This document shows positions 1 through 6,091 of a stretch of DNA of 6,103 nt, in pieces. The position numbers were made by a program, and so were the translations under genes. The DNA is from Acidisarcina sp. (lineage in GTDB: Bacteria; Acidobacteriota; Blastocatellia; Pyrinomonadales; Pyrinomonadaceae): NCBI GenBank assembly GCA_021155145.1, contig JAJNPX010000271.1:1-6103 (forward strand), given 5' to 3'. Positions within the stretch are counted from its first letter, which is position 1. Each line of letters begins with the position of its first letter. A model generated the notes under the pieces. It made no database searches. It was given only the letters and a program-made list of their open reading frames with translations, and had not been told where the DNA came from.

Positions 1-1503
1 CGCATCTTTGCCGCACATGCCGCCGCTCTCGGCGTGCCTCTCGGCGACGCTGTGAGGGACATACTGCTATTGGCTCTCGACGCCAGCCCTGAGATGATCC
101 GCTCGGTGGTCTTTGCGGCGTCAGAAATTCAGATCGGCCTCGAGACCTATCGCGACGCAGCCCGCGTGTATGCATCCGAACTCACTGAAGGGCGGATCGG
201 CGAAAAGTTCCGGAGGCTTATCGAGGACGCGGCGGTCGAACCATCGGCTGCGAACGAGCTTGCCGCCGCGCTTCGGTCCGCTGCGGCCGGACGCGATCCA
301 TTTCGCCTCAGCGATCTTCGGTCGCGGCTTGGTATTTCGCAGCAGCGTTTTGACCGGATGGTTCGCGTGCTTTCAGCAGCCGAGGTCATCGAGATCGGCG
401 GCGGTTCCGGGCGCTTCACCGGCACGCCGGCCTTTGCCGATCATCTCGAATATCGCCATCAGGTCGATTTCGTCGGTGTCAGCGAATCGGTAGCTTCGGC
501 ATCCACCACGCTTGATTTTCTCAAGCGCTCGTCCAAGACGATGTCCCGCGAGTATCGGCGAAAGGCCGCCGCAGGCCTCAGGGATATCTTGATCGGTTTC
601 GACCTTCAGGAAGTGCCGCGCGCCCTGCTCGATTACCGCACGTTTCGCGACCGCTATAAGGGAATGGAAGATCACGAGGTGCGTTCCGCCCTGGCCGAAG
701 ACCCGGACCGCATCGCACTGCCTCTGATCTCGCACGTCGCGACGCTTGCGGATTACATCCCGCTTTTGGGCAGCGAGATCGACCGTGAGCGGGCCGTCGT
801 CGGGCGTGGATTTACCGGCAGGTCGTATCGCGATGAGGATGAGGTCGCGTGGATCGCCGCCGAGATAGATTCAAAGCTCGAGGCAGATCCCGAACTCACC
901 CTCGAGTGGTGCGGCGTGATCGGGTCGGCCGCCGAGCAGATCGGCCTTGAGAACTACCGCATCTGGCTGATCGCTCCCGAAGGGTTCTCGCCCGGCGCAC
1001 TCGACATTCTCTCAGAGCGCGGGGGCATCGGCACCAGCCGGCGCCAGCTCGACCTGCTCCGCGAATATCTCAATGCCGGCCGTACCGTTGAGAATGCGGG
1101 CAAGGACTATGAACTCGTGATCCCGGCGGGCGACGATTCCGAGATCATCGCCGCACATGCTCTCGACGAGATCGCACGGCGGTACAACTACCCCGCAAAG
1201 GCCCTCAACCAGGCAAAGACCGCACTCGTCGAGGCGTGCATCAACGCGGCCGAACACGGCCTCTCACCCGACGGGAAGATCTATCAGAAGTTCAGCTTCT
1301 TTCCCGAGCAGCTGATCGTCACCGTCTCCAACCGCGGCATCCGCCTGGGCGACAAGCTCCGCGAGGTGCCGGAGACCGAGATCGATGCCGGCGAGACGCG
1401 CCGCGGATGGGGACTCAAGCTGATCCGCCAGCTTATGGATGACGTGCGCGTCGAGGCCGTCGATGACGGCACACGGATCGTCATGACCAAGAAAATGGCG
1501 TGA
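1..1503 (+). CDS. Multidomain protein with C-terminal RsbW/SpoIIAB-like (GHKL) kinase domain, 5'-partial
   Basis: The frame is open to base 1 with no stop. The first possible start, GTG at 34, has no ribosome binding site, so the true start probably lies upstream. Residues are numbered from GTG 34. Residues about 88-140 read like a winged helix (FRLSDLRSRLGIS, then a hydrophobic VIEIGGGSGRF wing), of the kind that follows AAA-type ATPase modules. Residues about 265-345 form an alpha/beta segment (YRIWLIAPEGF, later SRRQLDLL) reminiscent of restriction-endonuclease-like folds, but no catalytic set is clear. Residues about 360-489 are a GHKL ATPase of the anti-sigma kinase type: N-box ALVEACINAAEHG with E400 and N404 (the Glu-x3-Asn of SpoIIAB), a degenerate G1 box SNRGIRLG, and a G2 box RRGWGLKLIRQLMDDV. 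Such domains phosphorylate STAS antagonists or bind sigma factors; a STAS gene lies at 4376. The C-terminal call is firm, the N-terminal ones tentative. Confidence 0.8.
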   Translation, partial: RIFAAHAAALGVPLGDAVRDILLLALDASPEMIRSVVFAASEIQIGLETYRDAARVYASELTEGRIGEKFRRLIEDAAVEPSAANELAAALRSAAAGRDPFRLSDLRSRLGISQQRFDRMVRVLSAAEVIEIGGGSGRFTGTPAFADHLEYRHQVDFVGVSESVASASTTLDFLKRSSKTMSREYRRKAAAGLRDILIGFDLQEVPRALLDYRTFRDRYKGMEDHEVRSALAEDPDRIALPLISHVATLADYIPLLGSEIDRERAVVGRGFTGRSYRDEDEVAWIAAEIDSKLEADPELTLEWCGVIGSAAEQIGLENYRIWLIAPEGFSPGALDILSERGGIGTSRRQLDLLREYLNAGRTVENAGKDYELVIPAGDDSEIIAAHALDEIARRYNYPAKALNQAKTALVEACINAAEHGLSPDGKIYQKFSFFPEQLIVTVSNRGIRLGDKLREVPETEIDAGETRRGWGLKLIRQLMDDVRVEAVDDGTRIVMTKKMA

Positions 1504-1597
1504 GGCGTTCGACAAGCCTTACTTTCCCTTGGGCGATAAATAATAGAACGAGCTGAATCGACGCACAGCCGTTTTCCGTTTAAACTGACCGCATAGC

Positions 1598-1620
1598 GAT
1601 GGCTCCCGCAAAGCCGAATC
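1598..1620 (+). promoter_or_regulatory. Possible leader hairpin and 8-codon leader ORF before the FGE-like gene
   Basis: Bases 1598-1604 (GATGGCT) can pair with 1612-1620 (AGCC, two unpaired bases, ATC) around a 7-base loop, ending two bases before the ATG at 1622. No Shine-Dalgarno sequence is visible for that ATG. The same stretch contains a tiny reading frame, ATG at 1599 through TGA at 1623-1625, whose stop overlaps the gene start as ATGA. Either could influence initiation. Both are short enough to be chance, and I assign no known regulator. Confidence 0.2.
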
Positions 1621-1621
1621 T

Positions 1622-3028
1622 ATGATTTGCCCCGAGTGCGGCAGTTTAACTTCCAACGATCAGGCATTCTGCACGAACTGCGGCGCCTTTGTGCGTTCAA
1701 GGTTTGGAAAGATCCTGGTCCACGAGCCCCCGGCCGCTCCGCCGGTCCCGCTCGCCGATACACGGCATGAGATCGCACCGGCCGATGCTCTCGACGAGAT
1801 CGAATGGTCCGCGGTCGAATCTGACCTTGAACCCGACCGTCCCGACGCTGAACTGTGGCCGCAGGAAACCGTCTTCGTGCCGACCATTGACGAGGCACCC
1901 GCAAGTACTTCGACCGAGATACCTGCGGCGGATACGGTTTTCGAGGACGATCACGCCGATGATTTCTTTGAACAGAGCCTTTCGGGCCGTATCCGGCGAG
2001 AGGACCTCGATGCCGAAGAGCCAATACCCCATCAAGAATATCCGCCGGTTGAGCAGCACGGCGATGCGGATGAGATAGGCCGCGTCACCGCCGAAGTGCT
2101 TTCCCCGGCGACGCTCATGGAGCTGCGGACGGAAAGCTTTCCGGATAATGCAGCATTGGCACCGGCCGCGCCGCTTTCACGACCGGCCTCGCGCCGCCTC
2201 GGGGCAAAGCTGGCGATGCTTGCCTATCTGCTTACGCTGCCGCTCGTATTCGCGGGCGGTATCTGGCTCGGTTCGCTCTATTCCGAACTTCGCGGCCTGC
2301 CGATGCCGTCCAATACGGATGTTCCTCCGGTCGGGCTCGCTCCGTCCGCGCCCGTTCCGCCGCCCGGAATGGCGTTTGTCCCCGGCGGCGAATTCCTGAT
2401 GGGAAGTGACCTCGGCGATCCGCTCTCCCGGCCCGCGCACTTAGTTAATGTCGGGCCTTTCTTTATGGATCGGTTCGAGGTGACGAACGCAGATTTCGCC
2501 GCGTTCATCAAAGCGACGGGGCAGCGGCCGCCCGATAGCTGGAAAGACGGGATGCCCGAGGGTGAAGCGGTTCGGCTGCCAGTTACGGGCGTTACGTGGT
2601 ATCAGGCGGCCGAGTATGCCGCATGGGCCGGCAAGCGCCTGCCGACCGAGGCCGAATGGGAATTTGCCGCACGCGGTACCGATGGCCGGATCTATCCGTG
2701 GGGCGATGAATGGGACCCGAAGCGCGCCAATGTTGACGGGGCCTCGCGCGGAGTCCGCCCGGGCAGCACCTCTGGCGCCTCGCCTTTCGGGATCTACGAT
2801 ATGAGCGGCAATGCCTGGGAATGGACCTCTAGCGACGCGCGGCCTTATCCCGGCGGCAAACAGGTTCCGTGGTCGCGGCTCCGGCTTAAGGTGATACGGG
2901 GCGGCAACTGGCAAAGCGGCGAACGGGCGGCCGCCGCGATCTTTCGCGGTTACTACGGCGCCGAGGGCGAAAGGGATTATAGCGGAACCAGCTTTCGGTG
3001 CGTCAAGGATATTCCTGAGTTGCGATGA
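1622..3028 (+). CDS. Zinc-ribbon, single-pass membrane protein with FGE-like (SUMF1/FGE-sulfatase) domain
   Basis: Residues 3-20 hold two CxxC knuckles (C3/C6 and C17/C20), a small zinc ribbon. Residues about 30-190 are an acidic, Pro/Ala-rich, probably disordered linker. Residues about 195-217 are one hydrophobic segment preceded by SRRLGAK, so the N terminus should face the cytoplasm and the rest the periplasm. After a Pro-rich spacer (232-249), residues 248-463 are a full-length formylglycine-generating-enzyme-type domain. Family landmarks are FVPGGEFLMGS, DRFEVTNADFAAF, PVTGVTWYQAAEYAAWAGKR, LPTEAEWEFAARG, YPWGDEWD, MSGNAWEW, VIRGGNW and SFRC. The two catalytic cysteines of true FGE are replaced by S432 and A437, and C460 is the domain's only cysteine. 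Sulfatase activation is therefore unlikely; a binding or structural role, as in other divergent members, is more plausible (inference). The stop overlaps the next start (ATGA at 3025), implying translational coupling. Confidence 0.9.
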   Translation: MICPECGSLTSNDQAFCTNCGAFVRSRFGKILVHEPPAAPPVPLADTRHEIAPADALDEIEWSAVESDLEPDRPDAELWPQETVFVPTIDEAPASTSTEIPAADTVFEDDHADDFFEQSLSGRIRREDLDAEEPIPHQEYPPVEQHGDADEIGRVTAEVLSPATLMELRTESFPDNAALAPAAPLSRPASRRLGAKLAMLAYLLTLPLVFAGGIWLGSLYSELRGLPMPSNTDVPPVGLAPSAPVPPPGMAFVPGGEFLMGSDLGDPLSRPAHLVNVGPFFMDRFEVTNADFAAFIKATGQRPPDSWKDGMPEGEAVRLPVTGVTWYQAAEYAAWAGKRLPTEAEWEFAARGTDGRIYPWGDEWDPKRANVDGASRGVRPGSTSGASPFGIYDMSGNAWEWTSSDARPYPGGKQVPWSRLRLKVIRGGNWQSGERAAAAIFRGYYGAEGERDYSGTSFRCVKDIPELR

Positions 3029-4260
3029 GGTTGATTGGCAGGTTGGCGGTGTTGGGGTTCATGACGGCGGTGCTTTTCGCCGCGGGAACTCTGGCGCAGG
3101 GAGGTGACGGGCGGAGCGACACGGCCACCGTGACAAGACGTGCCGCCAGGTCTGCCGAACGAACTCCGCGAAAACCGAGACGTACATACGTTCGGCCCGC
3201 CCGCCCGAGGCCGGTACCCATGGGCCGCGTCGCTCTCTTGGTGAACGAGGGCGAAAGCATCATCGAATTGAGGCGGATCGACGCCGAGGGCATTCAGGAG
3301 ATCGTCAAGGTCCCGAGGAATGCATCGTCGCTGATCGTCAGAAAGCTGCCCGCCGGACTATATTTGGTCATAGCCTCGAAGCCGGGCTTTTTCGAGGAGA
3401 AGCGCGAATTCGAGATCGAAAAAGGAAAGCGGAATCGAGTCGATATCGTGCTTCGGCCAAAACTCGCGGCGCTCACCGTGAGCGCAAATGTCGCCGATGC
3501 AAGGATCACCATCCCGAAGGTCGGCGTATTCGACGCGCCCGTGGTCAAGCGGCTGGTCGAGCCCGGAAAGTACACCATCGACGTGCGGCGAAGAGGCTAC
3601 CATCCGGCACAGGTATCGGTGGAATTAAGGTCGCCGGGAAGCGAAGAGATACTGAAAGTCATTCTCGAACCGCTCCGTATCGATTCCGTCCTCGACCTTG
3701 CTACCGAAAATGTCGACCGTGGAAACTTTGCAGAGGCTCTCGAACTCACCAATGAGGTGCTCGATCTGAACGCCGCACATGCGCGTGCAAATTTTGTGTT
3801 CGGGCTGATCGGGTTCCGGCGCGGCGACCCGGCATCGATCGCCTATTTTCTCAAAGCGGTCCGAAATGGTATCGCCGCCCGCTTTCCCGTCCGCCTGTTG
3901 ACGGACCCGCCCGGCGGCACGCTTCAAAATGCCGACCTTTACATCGATCGCGACGGCGTTCGGTTTCGCAGCGATGAGAAAAAGGGCTTTGACATCTTTA
4001 TAAAGCGGTCTGATATAAAGATCCTGCAGCCTTCAAAGATAGACGGCCTTGCCGGTCTCGACCTCATCGGGGCCAGCGATTTTCACGGCCGCCCGATCGA
4101 ACCGCATTTCACGATCCTATCGCAGAATGCCGAATCAGGCCCTGAAAATGGGGCTTTCGGCTGTCGGCGGCAGGCCGGGCCGCGTACCTGCACGACCGAC
4201 ATCGACATTCTCTTCAGGCTCCTGTCGGACTGGCGGTCAGATGCACCACCCGCCGGTTAG
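3025..4260 (+). CDS. Exported protein with PEGA-like repeats and TPR-like segment
   Basis: The start ATG overlaps the preceding stop, and the nearest purine-rich site (AGGA, 3006-3009) is 15 bases away, so coupled translation fits. Residues 1-25 look like a Sec signal peptide: R2/R6, a hydrophobic core, and likely cleavage near GTLA/QG. Residues about 38-66 are very rich in Arg and Pro. Two beta-rich PEGA-like units follow: about 67-144 (KLPAGLYLVIASKPGF, then EFEIEKGKRNRVDIVL) and about 147-216 (VEPGKYTIDVRRRGYHPAQVSVEL, then EILKVILEP). Residues about 218-282 are helical and TPR-like (RGNFAEALELTNEVLDLNAAHARANFVFGLIGFRRGD in outline). Residues about 286-370 are a further beta-rich domain (LYIDRDGVRFRS, DIFIKRSDIKIL) that I cannot assign. 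C380 and C389 could form a disulfide in the periplasm. PEGA domains often accompany FGE-like domains in surface proteins, so a partnership with the upstream gene product is a reasonable inference. Exact function is unknown. Confidence 0.82.
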   Translation: MRLIGRLAVLGFMTAVLFAAGTLAQGGDGRSDTATVTRRAARSAERTPRKPRRTYVRPARPRPVPMGRVALLVNEGESIIELRRIDAEGIQEIVKVPRNASSLIVRKLPAGLYLVIASKPGFFEEKREFEIEKGKRNRVDIVLRPKLAALTVSANVADARITIPKVGVFDAPVVKRLVEPGKYTIDVRRRGYHPAQVSVELRSPGSEEILKVILEPLRIDSVLDLATENVDRGNFAEALELTNEVLDLNAAHARANFVFGLIGFRRGDPASIAYFLKAVRNGIAARFPVRLLTDPPGGTLQNADLYIDRDGVRFRSDEKKGFDIFIKRSDIKILQPSKIDGLAGLDLIGASDFHGRPIEPHFTILSQNAESGPENGAFGCRRQAGPRTCTTDIDILFRLLSDWRSDAPPAG

Positions 4261-4270
4261 GGTCGCCTGT

Positions 4271-4360
4271 GGAAAAAGTTGTTGTTTTCTTTCGGACATT
4301 ATGTTAAACAATAGCTTAAGTAGTTCCAATACCTTAGACATCTAATCAAGAAACAGGAAG
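4271..4360 (+). promoter_or_regulatory. AT-rich intergenic block, probable promoter region of the STAS/HD-GYP pair
   Basis: Of these 90 bases 61 are A or T, in sharp contrast to the GC-rich genes on both sides. Possible sigma-70-like elements are TTGTTG at 4279-4284 with TGTTAA at 4302-4307 (17-base spacer) or TATGTT at 4300-4305 (15-base spacer). Neither is a strong match, so the exact promoter is unresolved. No convincing terminator for the upstream gene is seen here. Confidence 0.4.
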
Positions 4361-4363
4361 ATC

Positions 4364-4367
4364 AGGA
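4364..4367 (+). promoter_or_regulatory. Ribosome binding site of the STAS gene
   Basis: AGGA lies 8 bases before the ATG at 4376, inside a purine-rich stretch (4351-4367) that also holds an earlier AGGAAG. It is the best-placed Shine-Dalgarno site in the window and supports the chosen start. Confidence 0.6.
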
Positions 4368-4375
4368 TCATCGAT

Positions 4376-4735
4376 ATGCTCGATAACGACGTTGTTGCGG
4401 CTGTCATGCCGGCGGAGACGTATGCGGCCCGTGAAGCCTCGATTCTCTCTCCCGCGGCCGGTGTCGCTACGGTTTTTGCCGGCGATTATCTGAATAAGCT
4501 CACGGGCGAGTCGGTCGAGCGCGAGTGCCGTGCAAAGATCGCCTCGGGTGCGAAAGAGTTGATAGTCAATTTCTCGCGGACCGAGATCGTGAACAGTATC
4601 GGTGTTTCGATCCTTTTAGGAGTTATCGACGCGGCACGCTCCTGCGGGGCCCGCGTGGTTTTTGCGGATGTTAACGAGAATACGGCCGAGCTGTTCGAGA
4701 TGCTCGGGCTGACCAAGCACGTGCAGATCGTCTGA
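4376..4735 (+). CDS. STAS-domain anti-sigma factor antagonist (SpoIIAA/RsbV-like)
   Basis: At 119 residues the protein has the usual size of a single STAS domain plus a short N-terminal extension (about 1-27). The core runs GVATVFAGDYLNKLTG (first strands), KELIVNFSRTEIVNSIGVSIL (central strand and phosphorylation loop), ARVVFADVNENTAELFEMLGL and a last strand. S74 in the NSIG motif aligns with the Ser phosphorylated in SpoIIAA (DSSG) and RsbV (DSTG). The preceding Asp is Asn here (N73). Known family members switch between phosphorylated and free forms to sequester an RsbW/SpoIIAB-type kinase. The GHKL domain at the end of the gene at 1-1503 is a candidate partner, although two genes lie between (inference). 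The HD-GYP gene begins 28 bp downstream, suggesting co-transcription. The domain is clear; the target sigma factor or output is unknown. Confidence 0.88.
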   Translation: MLDNDVVAAVMPAETYAAREASILSPAAGVATVFAGDYLNKLTGESVERECRAKIASGAKELIVNFSRTEIVNSIGVSILLGVIDAARSCGARVVFADVNENTAELFEMLGLTKHVQIV

Positions 4736-4763
4736 CCTTAGAATTTCTCCCCGCACCACCGAA

Positions 4764-6059
4764 TTGGACAAAAACACAGAAAGATCCGACGAGCCAAAAA
4801 GCCGGCCCGATGAGCGCAGCAAATTGATCCACGCTTTTGGAGCGCTCGCCGATCTGGGCGCCGAGGTGGCGAACAAGGGCAGTTTTCAGGACACCGTCCG
4901 GACATCGCTCCACCTGCTGCTAGGGTCTCTGGGTATTATGCGCGGCGGCGTCGCCCGCTATTCCCGATACGAGAACGAACTCTCGATGGTCGCGATGCGC
5001 GGCCTCGGCGAACATTTTCCGCTGGTTCTGGGCATCGCTCTGGAAGACGAACGCCAATTCGAGCTGTCGGGTATCGCCGCTCTCGATCTTTCGCATGTTC
5101 GTACGCTCCCGTTCTTTCAGGCCCATTGCCGGAGCATCGAGCGTGCCCGCATCGAGCGCATCGTGCCGCTTGTCATCCGCGGCGAACTCACCGGTGCCGT
5201 CTTCGTCGGTGAAAAGGCGAGCGGCGAGCCTTACTCGGGTCACGACCTTGACATCGTCTGTGCGATGGCCCGCCACATCGGCGTCGCTATCTCTCAGCGC
5301 AACCTGCTCACCGAGCTCGAACGCCGCGCCGACGAGAACCGCAAACTCTATGACGAGATGCGGACCACCTATAAAGATACGGTCAAGGCATTTGCGGCCG
5401 CCATCGACTCGAAAGACAAGTACACCAAGGGCCACTCGGTCCGCGTCGGAAAGTATACCGAGATAATCGCCCGCGAACTCGGCTGGGCCGACGACGAGAT
5501 CGAGGGTGCGGCGGTCGCGGGTTACCTGCACGATGTCGGGAAGCTCACGGTCGAACGCAAGATCATAAACGCGCCGTACCGTATCGACGCGAAGGAATCA
5601 AAGGAATTGAACCGCCATCCGTCGGTCGGGTACGAGATACTTTTGCCGATCCATCATCCTTACGCGGATGTTCCGCTCGCCGCCAAATATCATCACGAAC
5701 GCCTCGACGGACGCGGCTACCCTGACGGCCTCTACGACCGCGAGATACCGTACATCGCCAAGATCGTCAACCTCGCCGATTCGTTCGACGCGATGACCAC
5801 CGACCGCCCATACAAACGCCGCCGCCCGGCCAACGAGGTCTTCGAAGATCTGCTGCGAAACTCGGGCAAGCAGTTCGCACCTGATATCACCTCCGCGCTG
5901 TTTCGCGGCATCCTGCGCGAGGCCACCGGCGAATCCAAAGAAAAGCGCTTTCGCCGCCTCCTCGGGCGCGAATATATGGAAGCCGAAAACCTCGTCCCCC
6001 TCGTCCAGCACGCCCTCGACAACATCGGCTCTACTCAGTCCATAACTCTAACCGTATAA
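4764..6059 (+). CDS. GAF and HD-GYP domain protein, predicted cyclic-di-GMP phosphodiesterase
   Basis: Residues 1-20 are a charged leader. Residues about 40-178 form a GAF-like sensor domain (LLLGSLGIMRGGVARY, then RIVPLVIRGELTGAVFVGEK). Residues 179-206 are a helical, probably coiled-coil linker (LLTELERRADENRKLYDEM). Residues about 207-382 are an HD-GYP hydrolase with a complete signature: GHS (H224), HDVGK (H256, D257, K260), RHPSVGYEIL (H285), HHERLDGRGYP (H310, H311, GYP 318-320) and ADSFDAMTTDRPY (D339, D342). Such enzymes hydrolyse cyclic-di-GMP in the cytoplasm; no membrane segment is seen. All core metal ligands are present, so activity is expected. A basic helical tail (about 388-421, KEKRFRRLLGREY) of unknown role follows. 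The frame upstream is open only from 4713, and TTG at 4764 is the only ordinary start before the domains, with no clear ribosome binding site. A start at TTG of residue 21 or GTG of residue 35 cannot be excluded. Likely in one operon with the STAS gene. Confidence 0.92.
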   Translation: MDKNTERSDEPKSRPDERSKLIHAFGALADLGAEVANKGSFQDTVRTSLHLLLGSLGIMRGGVARYSRYENELSMVAMRGLGEHFPLVLGIALEDERQFELSGIAALDLSHVRTLPFFQAHCRSIERARIERIVPLVIRGELTGAVFVGEKASGEPYSGHDLDIVCAMARHIGVAISQRNLLTELERRADENRKLYDEMRTTYKDTVKAFAAAIDSKDKYTKGHSVRVGKYTEIIARELGWADDEIEGAAVAGYLHDVGKLTVERKIINAPYRIDAKESKELNRHPSVGYEILLPIHHPYADVPLAAKYHHERLDGRGYPDGLYDREIPYIAKIVNLADSFDAMTTDRPYKRRRPANEVFEDLLRNSGKQFAPDITSALFRGILREATGESKEKRFRRLLGREYMEAENLVPLVQHALDNIGSTQSITLTV

Positions 6060-6064
6060 CTGAC

Positions 6065-6091
6065 GTCTCCACGAGTATCGTCGCTGGAGAC
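6065..6091 (+). terminator. Hairpin after the HD-GYP gene, possible terminator without U-tract
   Basis: GTCTCCA (6065-6071) and TGGAGAC (6085-6091) are perfect inverted repeats. CGA (6072-6074) can extend the stem with TCG (6081-6083) if C6084 bulges, giving ten pairs around a 6-base loop. It begins five bases after the stop codon. No run of T follows (AGAAGTTACG), so it is not a classical intrinsic terminator; it may cap the 3' end or act with Rho. Confidence 0.45.

Noticed and set aside
373..735. A 120-codon minus-strand frame inside gene 1
   Set aside because: Shadow of the plus-strand coding frame, with no domain or initiation signal.
1509..1547. Possible promoter (TCGACA with GATAAA or TAATAG) after gene 1
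   Set aside because: The elements do not combine with an acceptable spacer; a promoter may exist in this gap but I cannot place it.
1578..1585. GTTTAAAC palindrome in the first intergenic gap
   Set aside because: An isolated 8-base palindrome with no second copy or flanking symmetry; chance is adequate.
1157..1802. An exact 18-base repeat, 1157-1174 and 1785-1802
   Set aside because: Both copies encode ALDEI in frame with the same favoured codons in unrelated proteins. This is best explained by codon bias on a shared short peptide.
2441..2914. A 157-codon minus-strand frame inside the FGE-like domain
   Set aside because: The plus strand has strong FGE motifs here; the antisense product is low-complexity Pro/Arg/Gly-rich.
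10..3782. The 11-mer GCCGCACATGC at 10, 1150 and 3772
   Set aside because: All three encode Ala-Ala-His-Ala in frame within coding sequence. No spacing pattern suggests a binding motif.
4268..4276. TGTGGAAAA, one mismatch from a DnaA box
   Set aside because: A single imperfect copy, with no cluster, no dnaA/dnaN neighbours and no further origin features.
4246..4292. Terminator-like CCAC/GTGG pairing followed by a T-rich run after the PEGA gene
   Set aside because: The stem is only four pairs with a long interior, and the T-rich run is interrupted and offset from it. Too weak to call.
4920..5531. A 203-codon open frame on the minus strand inside the HD-GYP gene
   Set aside because: It lies fully antisense to a gene with complete family motifs, and its translation resembles no family. 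Long antisense frames are expected from GC-rich codon bias.
5598..6011. A 137-codon minus-strand frame over the HD-GYP catalytic region
   Set aside because: Same shadow effect; no recognisable domain and no start signal.
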